A stretch of 64,000 bases of DNA from Glandiceps talaboti (GCF_964340395.1 NC_135551.1:18829503-18893502); one strand, 5' to 3'; shown: positions 1-12,186, numbered from the stretch's first letter. Made by a program: numbers and translations. Notes: a model not told the origin generated them from the letters alone.

Positions 1-470
1 ATCCCCCAATCTGGAGAAACTGACCGGTCTATCTGAATGTTTGAGCTCACCAATCAAGTTTCCGATTTGTATTTTCAGTGTGTCACCATACCATGGCATA
101 CTTATTTAATTGAAAATCAAACATGTATGAAATATGAAGTTTTTTAAATACAATATGTGTGTGATAGAACAGCATCTTTTTACTCTCTCTATTACCGTGT
201 GCCAAAACCAAACAGAAAATTGTGGCAACAAATGTAGGTGTTCAACATTGACGTAAACAAAATCCGGATATCTCAAAGAAGCAAAGAAAAAAAAAGTTGC
301 CAGCATAGGAAAAGGAGAAAAAAATAATTCTCAGGCAAGCAGGTGGGAAAAAAAATAATGACTCTCCACCAATCTTCCAAGCCCCCCAGGATATCGAATG
401 GTCTACCCCTTATGCATATTGAATAATCTACGAATGGCATAACGTCATTACAAAATCGCCGCATATCATG
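1..470. other. AT-rich sequence with no gene seen
   Basis: I see no supported gene. Short minus-strand open frames lack start context and splice signals and have the length expected by chance in AT-rich DNA. Confidence 0.5.
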
Positions 471-493
471 TCATCATCTCGCATCGCAGTATT

Positions 494-660
494 GCATGTA
501 GTCATCTAATGTAGTCATATCGCATGTAGTCATCTCATGTAGTCACATCGCATGTAGTCACCTCATGTAGTCATATCGCATGTAGTCATCTCATGTAGTC
601 ATATCGCATGTAGTCACCTCATGTAGTCATATCGCATGTAGTCATCTCATGTAGTCATGT
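494..660 (+). repeat. 28-bp minisatellite
   Basis: About six copies of a 28-bp unit made of two related halves, gcatgtagtcatctc and atgtagtcatatc. Copies differ at single bases (atctc or acctc). The sub-repeat atgtagtca occurs twice per unit, so the array probably grew from a 13-15 bp ancestor. Confidence 0.85.
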
Positions 661-1060
661 GTGTCATTTAGATTTATTGTCATGTGTGCATCATTCGCCT
701 TGTGTGTGCGTCATTTATAGTCACGAGCACAGGGCACGTATTATTGCTTAGATTGCCGCCCTGGATCGCCGTTTTCTTAGGAAAATATCGTACGAATCCT
801 GCTGCTACAAATGTGTCAATCTCTAAAGTAGCGGAAATGTTTTTTCCTTACTTACAGGTAGGAATATCTAGTCAAAAGGTTGTTATATCTAGTCTGTAGA
901 CCAGGAAAACAACAATCTAAGAAATATTACACGCCCCTGTGGTCATACGTGCATTACTTGCCTTATGTGTGTCATTTATTTCCATACGCTAGTCATTTGC
1001 CATAAGATGTGTGTCATTTGCTCTTACGCATACATAATTAATTTTGTGTGTCACTTACGT
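661..1060. other. degenerate GTGTGTCATTT-type repeats, no gene
   Basis: The stretch holds irregular copies of tgtgtgtcattt and related words and looks like a decayed continuation of the preceding minisatellite. I see no supported coding exon. Confidence 0.45.
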
Positions 1061-1157
1061 TAGACTGTAAGATACGTCCTGACGTTCCGCCCTCACCGGC
1101 GTGGGAGGGGTTGGCTGAAGTGTGAGGGCGCCCCATCACGGCGTACCTTACAGACTA
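1061..1157. mobile_element. short MITE-like element, copy 1
   Basis: The ends are inverted: tagactgtaagatacg on the left, and a right end that reads tagtctgtaaggtacg on the other strand. The core is GC-rich and self-complementary (ccctca and tgaggg) with the word gtgagggcgcccc. A second copy lies at 45,568-45,655. Inverted ends, small size and two copies fit a non-autonomous DNA element. No target-site duplication was established. Confidence 0.65.
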
Positions 1158-1224
1158 CACTTACGTTCATCATCATCACACATCATGATCAAATGTAGAC
1201 GAATAATAAAAAGTAAGTACCCTA

Positions 1225-2290
1225 GAGAAGACACTTAACACTCTAAGCCGTCAGATGTAGGTGATGTACATTTGATATCTTGTAGATGTAATAGAAATTG
1301 CCTTGAATGACAGCCACAAAAGCCAGACGATAGTACTTTCAGTTGGTCATTATATGTATAGACTTTATAGAACTTATGGTATATTTTATTTCATTCATCT
1401 AGATTAACTGGTATATACCGAGTACCGTTATGATATGGCAAGAGGGGCAAAAAAGTCCCCTGAACGTTAGATCCTTGATATTTTTATTGTCCATTCCTAA
1501 TCCCAATGATATGATGTACAGGGTTGGTAGAACTTCACTGAGCTCTGTTGAAATGTGGCGCATGAAATATTGAATCTAACGTCCATATTATCTAGTCAAT
1601 GCTAGGGGTATCATTGCTGCCAAGCAATTCTTTGTCGCTTCCTTTGAGTTGCCATACATACCCTTTTATATACAATAGGCCACAGTTTTTCCTTTATTTT
1701 TATTTATTACTTTTATTTATTTATTTATTTATTTTTTTGGGGGGGGGAAAGTTTAATACACACACTCACAATGCTTGACAGCCAATAGTGAGGAGTTATG
1801 AGGGTATGGTGCCATTATGACTCTCAAACATGAAAACCTATAGTTTGTGTTGGTGTAAAAATAACTTGAATATGACACAGGGCGAACATGACGAATGCAG
1901 GTGGAGACGCGGGAAGGATGGCGAATGCAGATGAAGACGCAGCGAAGATGATGAATGCAAACGGAGACGTGGTGAAATTGGTGACAGTGGTGGAAGTGCG
2001 AAATTTGTTTCTGTGGATGTTAAGTATGAGAGAAAGTCCATAGCCAGGCAAGTGAAAATAATCCAAACTACCGACCCTCTGACCTAACCTAACCTGAGGA
2101 CAACCCAAAATGAGAAGAAAAAGAAAAAAGATGAACCGTTTGTGTATATGTAATATGTGGTCATGCGTAGTGATGGCAAAAAAGGACCAAGGCGTGAGAT
2201 AGTTGATGGCGATGATGATGAAAATACGGGTAGTATTTGAAATGTGTAGGTTGGAGAGGGGGTTATAAGAACAGCAGTCATTCATTCATT
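1225..2290. repeat. ~1.1-kb diverged repeat, copy A
   Basis: Colinear with 3,540-4,650. Shared landmarks in the same order include atccatattatctagtcaat near 1,581, a poly-G tract, the segment around tgccattatgactct, and the ATG/GCG-rich stretch before 2,290. The 153-codon minus-strand open frame inside it is low-complexity and not conserved in copy B, so I do not call a gene. Confidence 0.6.
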
Positions 2291-2601
2291 CATTCATACT
2301 TAGAAAAGTAAAAGCATTTTAATTTCACAAGATTTTGATAATCATTTTCTTTGGCCTTTGTAACCATCTATTGTTTTGTTATAGTTCCATGCTAATGTTA
2401 TAAAAAAATAGTATAAAAATTAAAATTACTGAAAATGTAACATGTAAAATTAACTATATATGCAGTGTGCGTGAACAAAAAGAGTGTTTTCTGTCAACAG
2501 ATGGGCAGGACATTGTGTTTTTATATTTGTCAGGGGGGGGGGGATTGTTTTGTGGATGAATTGCAGGGGGGGGGTCACTATTTTTAAGTACAACATGAAC
2601 G

Positions 2602-3013
2602 GTTGCTAGTATTCAATTCCCACATTTCTTGCAATAGTGCTATTTAATACCGGGTGCTAGTATTCAATTCCCACATTTCTTGTAATAGTGCTATTTAATA
2701 TCGGGTGCTATTATTCAATTCCCACATGTCTTGCAATAGTGCTATTTAATACCAGGTGCTATTATTCAATTCCCACATTTCTTGCAATAGTGCTATTTAA
2801 TACCGGTTGCTAGTATTCAATTGCACATTTCTTGCAATAGTGCTATTTAATACCGGTTGCTAGTATTCAATTCCCACATTTCTTGCAATAGTGCTATTTA
2901 ATACCGGTTGCTAGTATTCAATTCCCACATGTCTTGCAATAGTGCTAATACCAGGTGCTAGTATTCAATTCCCACATTTCTTGCAATAGTGCTATTTAAT
3001 ACCGGGTGCTATT
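2602..3013 (+). repeat. 51-bp minisatellite
   Basis: About eight copies of a 51-bp unit containing gctagtattcaattcccac and cttgcaatagtgctattta. Copies differ by substitutions and small deletions. The array sits just after two poly-G tracts. Confidence 0.9.
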
Positions 3014-3539
3014 ATTGAAGTGTAATAGTGACCCACTTTGAGTGTTATATTATCCATATCCATATTATTGATAATGGTCTTTCTGAGACCTCGACCTTTG
3101 ACCTCGACCTGTATCTTCAAGGTCAAATAGCCAAACATTAATCATAGTGCACAGTATACAGCAGAGATGCATAGACCAATTTCAACCAAGCCTGGCACAA
3201 ATGTCAAACTTCACATTTTGTGCACAAGCTCAGTCTGGTAGCTTAATACATAGAAACCTAAATTAAATGACTTAATACCCATTTTATTTATAATGAGCTT
3301 TGAGACCTTGTCACTGCTTTGTTTTGTGACATTTGCAATGATGACAAAATATTGGCCATATTTGTCATAAAAAATTCTGAATTTGACTTGGCTAGTAAGT
3401 TGAAATATTGAAGACTGTCTTTGATGAAGACTTGATGAAAATTTATCAGTTTATGAACAACTTTCAGATGAATATTTGAGGCTACATCACTTTTCATCTG
3501 TGTTCATGACAGCACAGATCAATTGTAGATGAACAGCAA

Positions 3540-4650
3540 AGATAAGTAAAGAACTTCTAGATGACGCTTACCATTCATAGCTTTTAGGTGTAAGTGATGT
3601 ATACTTGATATTCTGTAGACGTACCATATAATAGATATTGCCTTGAAATACACTGCCATGGATACACTAAAGACGACAGTACCTTAAATTCACTCAGTCA
3701 TTAGTAGCATTTTTATGCCAACAATTATTTAGACTGAGAATGTAGTCATACTCGTATGGTAATTCTGGCTATATGGTCCCCTGGATTTGAGAGTTTAATT
3801 TGAATGTTTGTAGTGAAATTGACCAACCCACCCCCCTGATAAAAAGAGGATTAAATGTTTGATAGCTCTCTACTGAGCTCTGTATGCAGTTGAATTTAGG
3901 CCGCATTGAAAATTGATTACTCTAAAATCCATATTATCTAGTCAATGCTAGGGGTGTCATCGCTGCCAAGCAATTCTTTGTTGCCAATTTGAATCACCAT
4001 ACAAGGACACATGCTTTTTTTTTGGGGGGGGGGGAGGGTTAACATACATGCACATGCTTGACTGCGAATATGAAGAGTTATAATGGAATGTGCCATTATA
4101 ACTCTAAACCATACAAACATACATACAGAAAGTTAAAATGAATGGGGGACTTTATTGTATTGTTGTAATGAATATGACGCACAACGGTGATGGCAAATAA
4201 AGATGGCGACACGGCAGTAATAGAGATGGCGGCGACACGGCGGAGGTTTGTGAGGTTTATGTGTGTTGGTATGAGAGATTAAGGCCATAGACAGCAAGTG
4301 AAAAATATGTAAAACCTACAAAGGACTAACCAACGAACCATTGCCAACCAACCAACCAACCAACCAACGCCAACCAACCAAACAACAAAGTAATCAACCT
4401 AGTCAGAGAAAACCAAAATCCACAAGAAACCAGACGTACGGAAAGGGATAACAAAAATCGAGGAGTGCTGTTTGTGTATGTCAATATGTAATATATGATC
4501 ATGTGCAGCGAAGACAGCGGACCGAAACGCGAGGTAGATGATGGCGCAGATATGACAATTGGTGCCGGAGACGCAAAAATGATAGTGTATTTGATGTACG
4601 TATGTTGGAAGGGGTGAGGTGGGATAGTTAAAAGAGCAATCACTCATGCA
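3540..4650. repeat. ~1.1-kb diverged repeat, copy B
   Basis: Diverged direct copy of 1,225-2,290, about 2.35 kb downstream. The 51-bp minisatellite lies between the two copies. Short minus-strand open frames inside are not shared in frame with copy A. Confidence 0.6.
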
Positions 4651-5600
4651 GCCATACAAACTAAAAAAAACTCAAAAAACTTACTTGGTGCTGATGTCTG
4701 AAACTGTTTTTCTGTTCTTCTAAACTCCTCCAAAAGTTCTACTAATAAAATAACTTAAAAATACATTTCAATACATAAATTACATTTTAATAGATATACA
4801 TAAATGCAAAATACACATCAGTATCGTAATAATCAAATACATCGATCAGTCTTGGGTCTTCTTATCACCACAGGCTAAAAGAAAGAAATTTAAGAAATAG
4901 TATAAGAATTGAAGTATTCACTCACAATGCAATTATATTATTTTCTAAATTTATTTTATATTGCAGACATGACAATCAAATAGAAATAAAGTTTCTAAAT
5001 CTAACTTTCAATGTATAAACATATTAAATATTAAAAAGAAAGTTTTTTGACTCACATTTTCCATCATTTGTCCATCTTTGTCGAGCCTCGCTTCCTGAAA
5101 ATAAACTTGCATGGAAATTGTATTAATACAGTTTGGTTAATATATTGTGTTTTATTTAATAAAATAATGAAAAAATACATTCAATATAAATTACATTTAC
5201 CAAAGTGCTCCCATATGGTTGATATTAAATTTTCAAGGTTATAATTTGTAGACAATATTTTTTTATGAAATGGGGTGAAAGGAAGAAATCAAATCTTGAC
5301 GAAGGTAAACTTGCCCAGGTTTGGGAAACCACTATAAAGAAAGAACTGTGTGTATAAATTTGCAAATACAGTATAATTAATTGATTTTTTATTGTTCTAC
5401 TGTTTCTCCCTGAAAAATCGACCCCAATGGTTAGAAAAGCCAATGAGAATAAGTCAAGCAAAAACATTTTTATACTATTAAATTGATTATGAAATAATAA
5501 CTGACTAAAGTTGCATAAAGTGGGTAGAATTTGTATGTGTTATCAAAATGTGTATTTCTCAGAGAATTAAATTTTTTTTGCAGAAGTAATATGGGAGGGG
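4651..5600. other. AT-rich, no gene seen
   Basis: No exon with credible splice sites, no recognisable domain and no tandem array. Short A/T-rich open frames on both strands are at chance level. Confidence 0.4.
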
Positions 5601-5604
5601 GGGG

Positions 5605-6812
5605 AGGTGCACAACTCCCATAGGTGGGAAAGGTCTGCTGGAAAGCAGTGTTTTTTTGTATACTTTTCTGGGCTGGAAAACCCTGCTCAGCTGGACTGAT
5701 AGATTTTGCTTCAGTTGCAGCTTAGAATAAATCTATAAATTTCAAAACATTATTACAATTCTTAAAAGTGAGATTTCATTTTCCAAAAGACAATTAATTT
5801 GGTCAGTTTTTAGCTATTTCATCATACAAACTGCCGCCTGTATCTATCATAGATCTGTAGAGTATCTATTTTGTGCTATAAAGTTGGTATTAGAAAGTGT
5901 CTCCATTTTTGGGTATGTAGTATGACAACAGTAAGGGCTTGGTAATCTTAGCAAAGCCTCCTAGTATCATTTCACACAGAGTTGTCCTGTCATATGAACA
6001 TGTTTAATGAGAGTAATCCATAATGCCAATACTATTTCAACTTTAAGTGCAATTAATTATGAAAGGAGAATTAAAAAATTAACAGTCATTGGTGCCTAAT
6101 TATGTGCTTATTTACTATATATTAGTATTTATTATATATTAGTATTTATCATATCATATTACTTATTAGTGATTATTTATTATATGTTATTATTATTACC
6201 CTAAAGTTATTATTATTATTATTATTATTATCATTATTGTTATTAAGATAGAATTTAATAGTAGGGCCGGCAAAGAAAATTTATCTAAAGTGTGCTTCTT
6301 TGAACTAGTATTGGCAAAATAAACCACTTTCATTAATTTTGTTCACATGACCATATATCCCAGGATGAGGTGGGCAACTCTTTGTGAAATGACATAGGGA
6401 GGCTATGTTGAAACCCCCAAAAACCAAACTGTTGTCATACTACACACCCTAAAAATGGTCTGACTCTTTCTTATACCAACTGTATCACTCAAAATACATA
6501 CTATACAGGTCTATAATACATGCAGACGGTAGTTCATATGATGTAATACCTAAAAACTGATCAAAAATAATTAATTTTTTGAGAAATGAAATCTTACTTT
6601 TAGCAATTGTAAGAATTATTTTGAAAAATATATCAATATTTTGAACTACAATTAAAATAAAATCAACCAGTCTAGATGGGCAGGGTTATCCAAAATCTTC
6701 TCGCCTAGAAAAGTATATTCCCTATATCATACATGTACATGTACCTTATGACATATGCATACAGACTTTACAGCAGACCTTCCCCGTATAGTCCATGGGA
6801 GCTCAAGGCCAG
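5605..6812. mobile_element. ~1.2-kb fold-back (long inverted repeat) element
   Basis: The left arm, about 5,605-5,955, is a diverged reverse complement of the right arm, about 6,405-6,812. Landmarks pair in order: gggaaaggtctgctg near 5,627 with cagcagaccttcccc near 6,770; gtagtatgacaacagt near 5,918 with its complement near 6,436; and ggtcagtttttag near 5,802 with ctaaaaactgatc near 6,550. The 0.45-kb centre carries TTA/ATT microsatellite sequence and no coding frame. The divergence suggests an old non-autonomous element. Confidence 0.7.
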
Positions 6813-7325
6813 GTTTCAAAATAAAGCTTGTTTTATGATTAATTATGCAGAAAATATTGATTTTTGATGACAAATATGGCATATTTTCCGAATGACATGT
6901 CACCTTTGTGCCAGTTTTGAAAGAAATCAGATATTGGAAGTCTTAGCCCATTGTAATAGTCACTCACTTTGGGGGACTAAAAGTGCTTTTGCTGGATGAA
7001 TTCTATTCCCTTTTCTAAACATTGTGATCTCTGATTGAGAGAGAAACACAAGTGTGGTAAACCATAATATTTTTGTTCAAAATTTCAATTGATAAATATT
7101 GAATCAAACTTTTATGATTCAGTTTTAATTTAGCAAAACCAATTGCAACCTACAGGAGCATTTTGGTTTACACCAGTTATATTTTTACAGCTTTTATTTT
7201 ATTTATTTTTTACAGAGGTTAATGAGGGAGACGGTAGTTCTCTTATAAAAACTTTTTTTTAAAACTCCTCCCATGTAACAAAAACTACTCTAATGGTGAA
7301 AAACTAATGGTCCTTGCTCAGTGCT
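6813..7325. other. AT-rich spacer
   Basis: No gene or clear repeat is seen between the fold-back element and the satellite. Confidence 0.4.
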
Positions 7326-9535
7326 CGGGGATCATCATGTTATAGACTTTTTGTAATTACAGATTTTTAGTTGTAGTCTTTTTAGCCCTAATTTGCATAT
7401 CACTGATGAAATTATCATATCAAGAATACATCTTAATCTAATTATAGACAACCAAAAAGACATTTTGATTGGATCGTGTTATAGACCTTTTGTAAATATA
7501 GACTTAGTTTTAGTCTTTATAGCCCTATTTTGCATATCACTGATGAGATAAACACATCAAGAATACATCTTAAACTAATGATAGATTTTTTACCATAAAG
7601 TCACATTTTTAGGCACTAATTTGCATATTACTGATTGGATCATCTTATTATAGACTTTTAAAATAAAGACCGTTAGTTTTAGGCTTTTTAGCCCTAATTT
7701 GCATATCATCGATGAGATCATAGTATTAAGAATACATCTTAAACTAATGATAGACTTTTGACCAAAAAGCCACATTATTAGCCCCTAATTTGCATATCAC
7801 TGAAGAGATCATCTTGTTATAGACGTTTTGTAAATATAGACTTTTAGTTTGAGGCTTTTTAGCCCTAATTTGCATATCTCCGATGAGATCATGGTATTAA
7901 GAATACATCTAAATCTAATGATAGATTTTTGACCAAAAAGACACATTTTCAGACACTAATTTGCATATTACTGATTGGATCATCTTGTTATAGACTTTAT
8001 AAATATAGACTTAGTTTTAGTCTTTTTAGCCCTAATTTGCATATCACTAATGAGATAAACACATCAAAATTACATCTTAATCTAATGATAGAATTTTGAA
8101 CAAAAAGACATATTATTAGGCACTAATTTGCATATTACTGATTGGATCATCTTGTTATAGACTTTCTTTTAGTTTGAGTCTTTTTAGCCCTAATTTGCAT
8201 ATCACTGATGAGATAAACACATCAAGAGTACATCTTAATCTAATGATAGACGTTTGACCAAAAAGACACATTATTAGACACTAATTTGCATATTACTGAT
8301 TGGATCATCTTGTTATAGACTTTCTTTTAGTTTGAGTCTTTTTAGCCCTAATTTGCATATCAGTGATGAGATAATCACATCAAGAATACATCTTAATGTA
8401 ATGATAGACTTTTGACCAAAAATACACGTTATTAGGCACTAATTTGCATATTACTGATTGGATCATCTTGTTATAGACTTTATAAATATAGACTTTTAGT
8501 TTTAGTCTTTGTAGCCCTAATTTGCATATCACTAATGAGATAAACACATCAAAATTACATCTTAATCTAATGATAGAATTTTGACCAAAAAGACATATTA
8601 TTAGGCACTAATTTGCATATTACTGATTGGATCATCTTGTTATAGACTTTCTTTTAGTTTGAGTCTTTTTAGCCCTAATTTGCATATCAGTGATGAGATA
8701 AACACATCAAGAATACATCTTAATCTAATGATAGACTTTTGACCAAAAAGACACATTATTAGGCACTAATTTGCATATTACTGATTGGATCATCTTGTTA
8801 TAGACTTTCTTTTATTTTTAGCCTTCTTAGCCCTAATTTGCATATCACTGATGAGATAAACACATCCAGAATACATCTTAATCTAATGATAGATTTTTGA
8901 TCAAAAAGACACATTATTAGGCACTAATTTGCATATTACTGATTAGGTCATCTTGTTATAGACTTTTTGTAAATATAGACTTAGTTTTAGTCTTTTTAGC
9001 CTTAATTTGCATATCACTGATGAGATAAACACATCAAGAATGCATATTAATCTAATGATAGATTTTTGACCAAAAAGACACATTTTAGGCACTAATTTGC
9101 ATATTACTGATTGGATCATCTTGTTATAGACTTTCCTTTATTTTTAGTCTTTTAAGCCCTAATTTGAATATCACTGATGAGATAAACACATCAAGAATGC
9201 ATATTAATCTAATGATAGATTTTTGACCAAAAAGACACATTTTAGGCACTAATTTGCATATTACTGATTGGATCATCTTGTTATAGACTTTCCTTTATTT
9301 TTAGTCTTTTAAGCCCTAATTTGCATATCACTGATGAGATAAACACATCAAGAGTACATCTAAATCTAATGACAGATTTTTGACCAAAAAGACACATTAT
9401 TAGGCACTAATTTGCATATTACTGATGAGATAAACACATCAAGAATACATCTTAATCTAATGATAGATTTTTGACCAAAACGACACATTATTAGGCACTA
9501 ATTTGCATATTACTGATTGGATCATCTTGTTATAC
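7326..9535 (+). repeat. ~165-bp satellite with two octamer boxes per unit
   Basis: About 13 tandem monomers of roughly 160-168 bp. Each has two related halves, one with ttagccctaatttgcatatc and one with ggcactaatttgcatattac. Every half carries the octamer ATTTGCAT. Around 9,410-9,430 one unit switches directly from the second half-box to the first, which points to unequal exchange between half-units. No coding frame crosses it. Confidence 0.9.
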
Positions 9536-10382
9536 TTTTTATCACATAAATACGTGCATATCTCCTACTGTGTGACGTCAAACAGGGGTGATTTCAGAGC
9601 ATATCACCCCTGTTCTACCGAACTATTTTTTCTCCGTACTGTTAATGTTTGAGTGTTCGTATCAATCCTACGATCAAGTTTATCGTAATAATTATGTGCT
9701 TTCAAAACGTAAATGCATACATTACGTTACATATATCCTTGGCTGGCATGAGTTTGATACGTAGAAGTCGTTTTCTTTTTCTTTTATACATTTTATTCTA
9801 TTTAAAAATCACGTAGATTATCGATGAAGCAGCCGGCAAGCTTCCGATTTTCCGTCGAGTAGCTCAGATCTCCGAACTTACACAACCAGAGAAAATATGA
9901 TTAAAATGACGCCACAAAAGACGTATTCAGACAATTCTACTTACGTTTTAAACTAAATTCGATATTACATGTACATCGCAAGGTTATAACCGATAATTTT
10001 GGTTGAGAAACCACAGAACAGTACGACCGATACCGTGTTTGTGGTAAGCTTGACCTCGCGACAGGTCACGCGATTATGTAATTTGCATAGCCGTTGGGCG
10101 CCATTTTTTAATACGCGATGAAGAATATAGTGCGATGAAATGATGCAGTATTCGTAAAATACGAATGAAAATTTTAGAAAAATACGGGGAATACTTAGTT
10201 ATGTGATAAATATATAATTCCATGAAATCAATGTTAGTTTTACGTCATAATGCTCCTCGTATGATTCCGCGGACTACAAATTCTCGCCTACCGGCTCGAA
10301 TTTGTATTAGTCCGCGGAATCATACTCGGAGCATTATGACGTATTTACTAACATTGATTTCATGGGATTATATATAATTATA
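9536..10382. mobile_element. composite insertion interrupting the satellite
   Basis: The satellite stops at the word cttgttata and resumes at about 10,383. The first part, 9,541-10,207, is bounded by the 9-bp inverted repeat atcacataa/ttatgtgat and contains a small hairpin at 9,581-9,614. The rest is the long palindrome at 10,211-10,377. It looks like one or two nested non-autonomous DNA elements. I see no transposase frame. Confidence 0.6.
10211..10377. repeat. long palindrome 1 (73-bp arms)
   Basis: Left arm 10,211-10,283 pairs almost perfectly with 10,298-10,377. Both arms contain catgaaatcaatgttagt and atgattccgcggacta (or complements). The 14-bp loop reads tcgcctaccggctc. It is far more symmetric than its surroundings and its loop resembles that of palindrome 2 at 17,887. 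Confidence 0.85.
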
Positions 10383-10655
10383 AATATCGACATTTAGTTT
10401 TAGTCTTTTTAGCCCTAATTTGCATATCACTGATGAGATAAACACATCAAGAGTACATCTTAATCTAATGATAGATTTTTGACCAAAAAGACATATTAGG
10501 CACAAATTTGCATATTACTGATTGGATCATCTTGTTATAGACTTTCCTTTATTTTTAGTCTTTTAAGCCCTAATTTGAATATCACTGATGAGATAAACAC
10601 ATCCAGAATACATCTTAATCTAATGATAGATCTTTGACCAAAAAGATGAGATCAT
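10383..10655 (+). repeat. resumed ~165-bp satellite (about 1.6 units)
   Basis: The same boxes as the main array (ttagccctaatttgcatatc and a variant with cacaaatttgcatattac) resume after the insertion and then decay near 10,655. Confidence 0.85.
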
Positions 10656-11024
10656 AAGCCTTAATTTGGTTTTGAGACACATATATTTGATCACTATACC
10701 ATGGGTATAACTGAAGCGGTGACATTATTTTGTATTGTAATTTATGAATGTTCTGACCATCACAAAACGAAAAATAAATTTGGTACACATTGTTGGTTGT
10801 TATGTGGTTATTAGCTATATTTGTAATATTGTAAACAAACTTATCTTTTTCATCATCTTCAAAGAAGAATGTCTTTACGGAAATAACTCTTAAATTTGTA
10901 ACATGAATGAAAAAAATATGCGCTGCAGAGCAAAATACACGGGTTTTAATTTTGTATGATTAGCATTTTAATGAAAGAAATATTTCGATTCAACTTTGTA
11001 ACTAACTAGATTTTGCGAAAACTT

Positions 11025-11245
11025 TAACCCTAATTAGAAGTGGCACAATCAGTATTTCTAGAAACAATCTATTTTAAGTTTACATTTAGTTAACTAGTTT
11101 TTGCGAAAGTTGTTAATTTTAGAATGGGAACCCTAATTAGAAGTGGCACAGTCTGTATTTCTAGGAACAACCTATTTTAAGTTTACATTTGGTTTACTAG
11201 TTTTGGGGTAACTTTAGTATGGGACCCTAAATAGAAGTGGTTTTC
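11025..11245 (+). repeat. short tandem duplication, ~110-bp unit
   Basis: Two and a half copies share ccctaattagaagtggcaca, tctattttaagtttacattt and actagttttt. A related inverted word, acagtctgtgccactt, lies at 11,560 in the 3' part of the neighbouring ORF. Confidence 0.7.
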
Positions 11246-11442
11246 TGTGGTTATAGGCAATTATGGTTTTCAAGTTTGTGTTTCGTAAATAGTCTAATAT
11301 AAACATCAATGATTTTTCATTTGAACATGGCAAAATACAATTGTTTCGGTTGTGAAAGAAATGTGTATACCGGAGGTGGCTGAATTTATAGGAATCTGGG
11401 TACCCGAGAACAACTTTGTGTACATGACTATGTATGACGTAT

Positions 11443-12084
11443 CTATTCAAATTTGTTTGTCGATAAATTTTGATTTGTATTTTTTATTCGTAGATAAATT
11501 TTGATATGTATTTTGTATTTGTATTTTGCGTTCTTAATGTTTTCGAAAATGGGGAATATTACAGTCTGTGCCACTTGAACAACCAATGACAAACTTTCCT
11601 CCTGACAAAACCGTCTAAATCCTAACCTGTCAACCCGGGCCGCCACCTTCCCGCCAAAAAAGGTACCGCGCCGAAATTGCCACCATGGCCCCCATTCCCA
11701 TACAACGGGCCCAAATGCAGCTGAAAGAACAAACATTGCAAACCGACTTATCTCATATACCATCCTTCGACGTTCTCGCAGGGACCAAACCATGATAAAT
11801 TGACGAACCAATACGCAAACCATTGACTTCCATTCTCGAACAGTCTCTATTGTACGGCGAACAAACATCTGAAGCAAACACAGCATCCATACGGTGATAC
11901 ACATTGCAATTTTTCCTTCCAACTTCCTCTTTTCGACCAGTGAGCGAAGTAGACAGCATACAGCATCCAGGACCCATACCAAACATCGGAATATTCTTCT
12001 ATCATCCACTCTCAGCAGTACAAGGCTTCGGACATATACTATGACGACATAGACCAGGGTGAGCAGCACAATACCAGTATCCAT
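11443..12084 (-). CDS. unrecognised hydrophobic ORF, probable multi-pass membrane protein
   Basis: A single open frame of 213 codons starts at an ATG and lies in a locally GC-richer stretch. I do not recognise the family. Hydrophobic segments lie at about residues 4-24, 31-50, 59-76, 88-102 and 113-130, separated by short Arg/Lys-rich loops, so several membrane passes are plausible. The last 35 residues are Lys/Ile/Asn-rich and match the AT-rich flank. The true protein may therefore end earlier by splicing, for example at a GT near codon 152. A TATA-like box lies about 60 bases upstream with CCAAT-type boxes beyond it. Random open frames this long are uncommon at this base composition but not impossible. 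The frame, start and promoter are seen; the membrane role is inferred. Confidence 0.45.
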   Translation of the reverse strand: MDTGIVLLTLVYVVIVYVRSLVLLRVDDRRIFRCLVWVLDAVCCLLRSLVEKRKLEGKIAMCITVWMLCLLQMFVRRTIETVREWKSMVCVLVRQFIMVWSLRERRRMVYEISRFAMFVLSAAFGPVVWEWGPWWQFRRGTFFGGKVAARVDRLGFRRFCQEESLSLVVQVAQTVIFPIFENIKNAKYKYKIHIKIYLRIKNTNQNLSTNKFE

Positions 12085-12140
12085 CTTTGTTTATCGTTTG
12101 CTGGAGTCGCAAAGACAGTTTGAAAATGTATCACGCGTCA

Positions 12141-12148
12141 TTTATATA
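12141..12148 (-). promoter_or_regulatory. TATA-like box of the minus-strand ORF
   Basis: On the minus strand the word is gggtatataaatga. It lies about 57-64 bases before the ATG at 12,084, so a transcript start near 12,110 would leave a 5' leader of about 25 bases. Confidence 0.45.
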
Positions 12149-12186
12149 CCCAACCCAAGATGTTAGATTCCTGTCGAGAACCATGA

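Noticed and set aside
494-660. CRISPR-like array
   Set aside because: Units are contiguous tandem repeats without unique spacers and the window is clearly eukaryotic; the same holds for the 26-, 51-, 56- and 105-bp arrays.
1824-2285. 153-codon minus-strand frame in repeat copy A
   Set aside because: Low-complexity His/Ser/Leu sequence, and the frame is not preserved in copy B.
9840-9900. tRNA-like word gtagctcag
   Set aside because: No acceptor stem, anticodon arm or T-arm box could be found around it.
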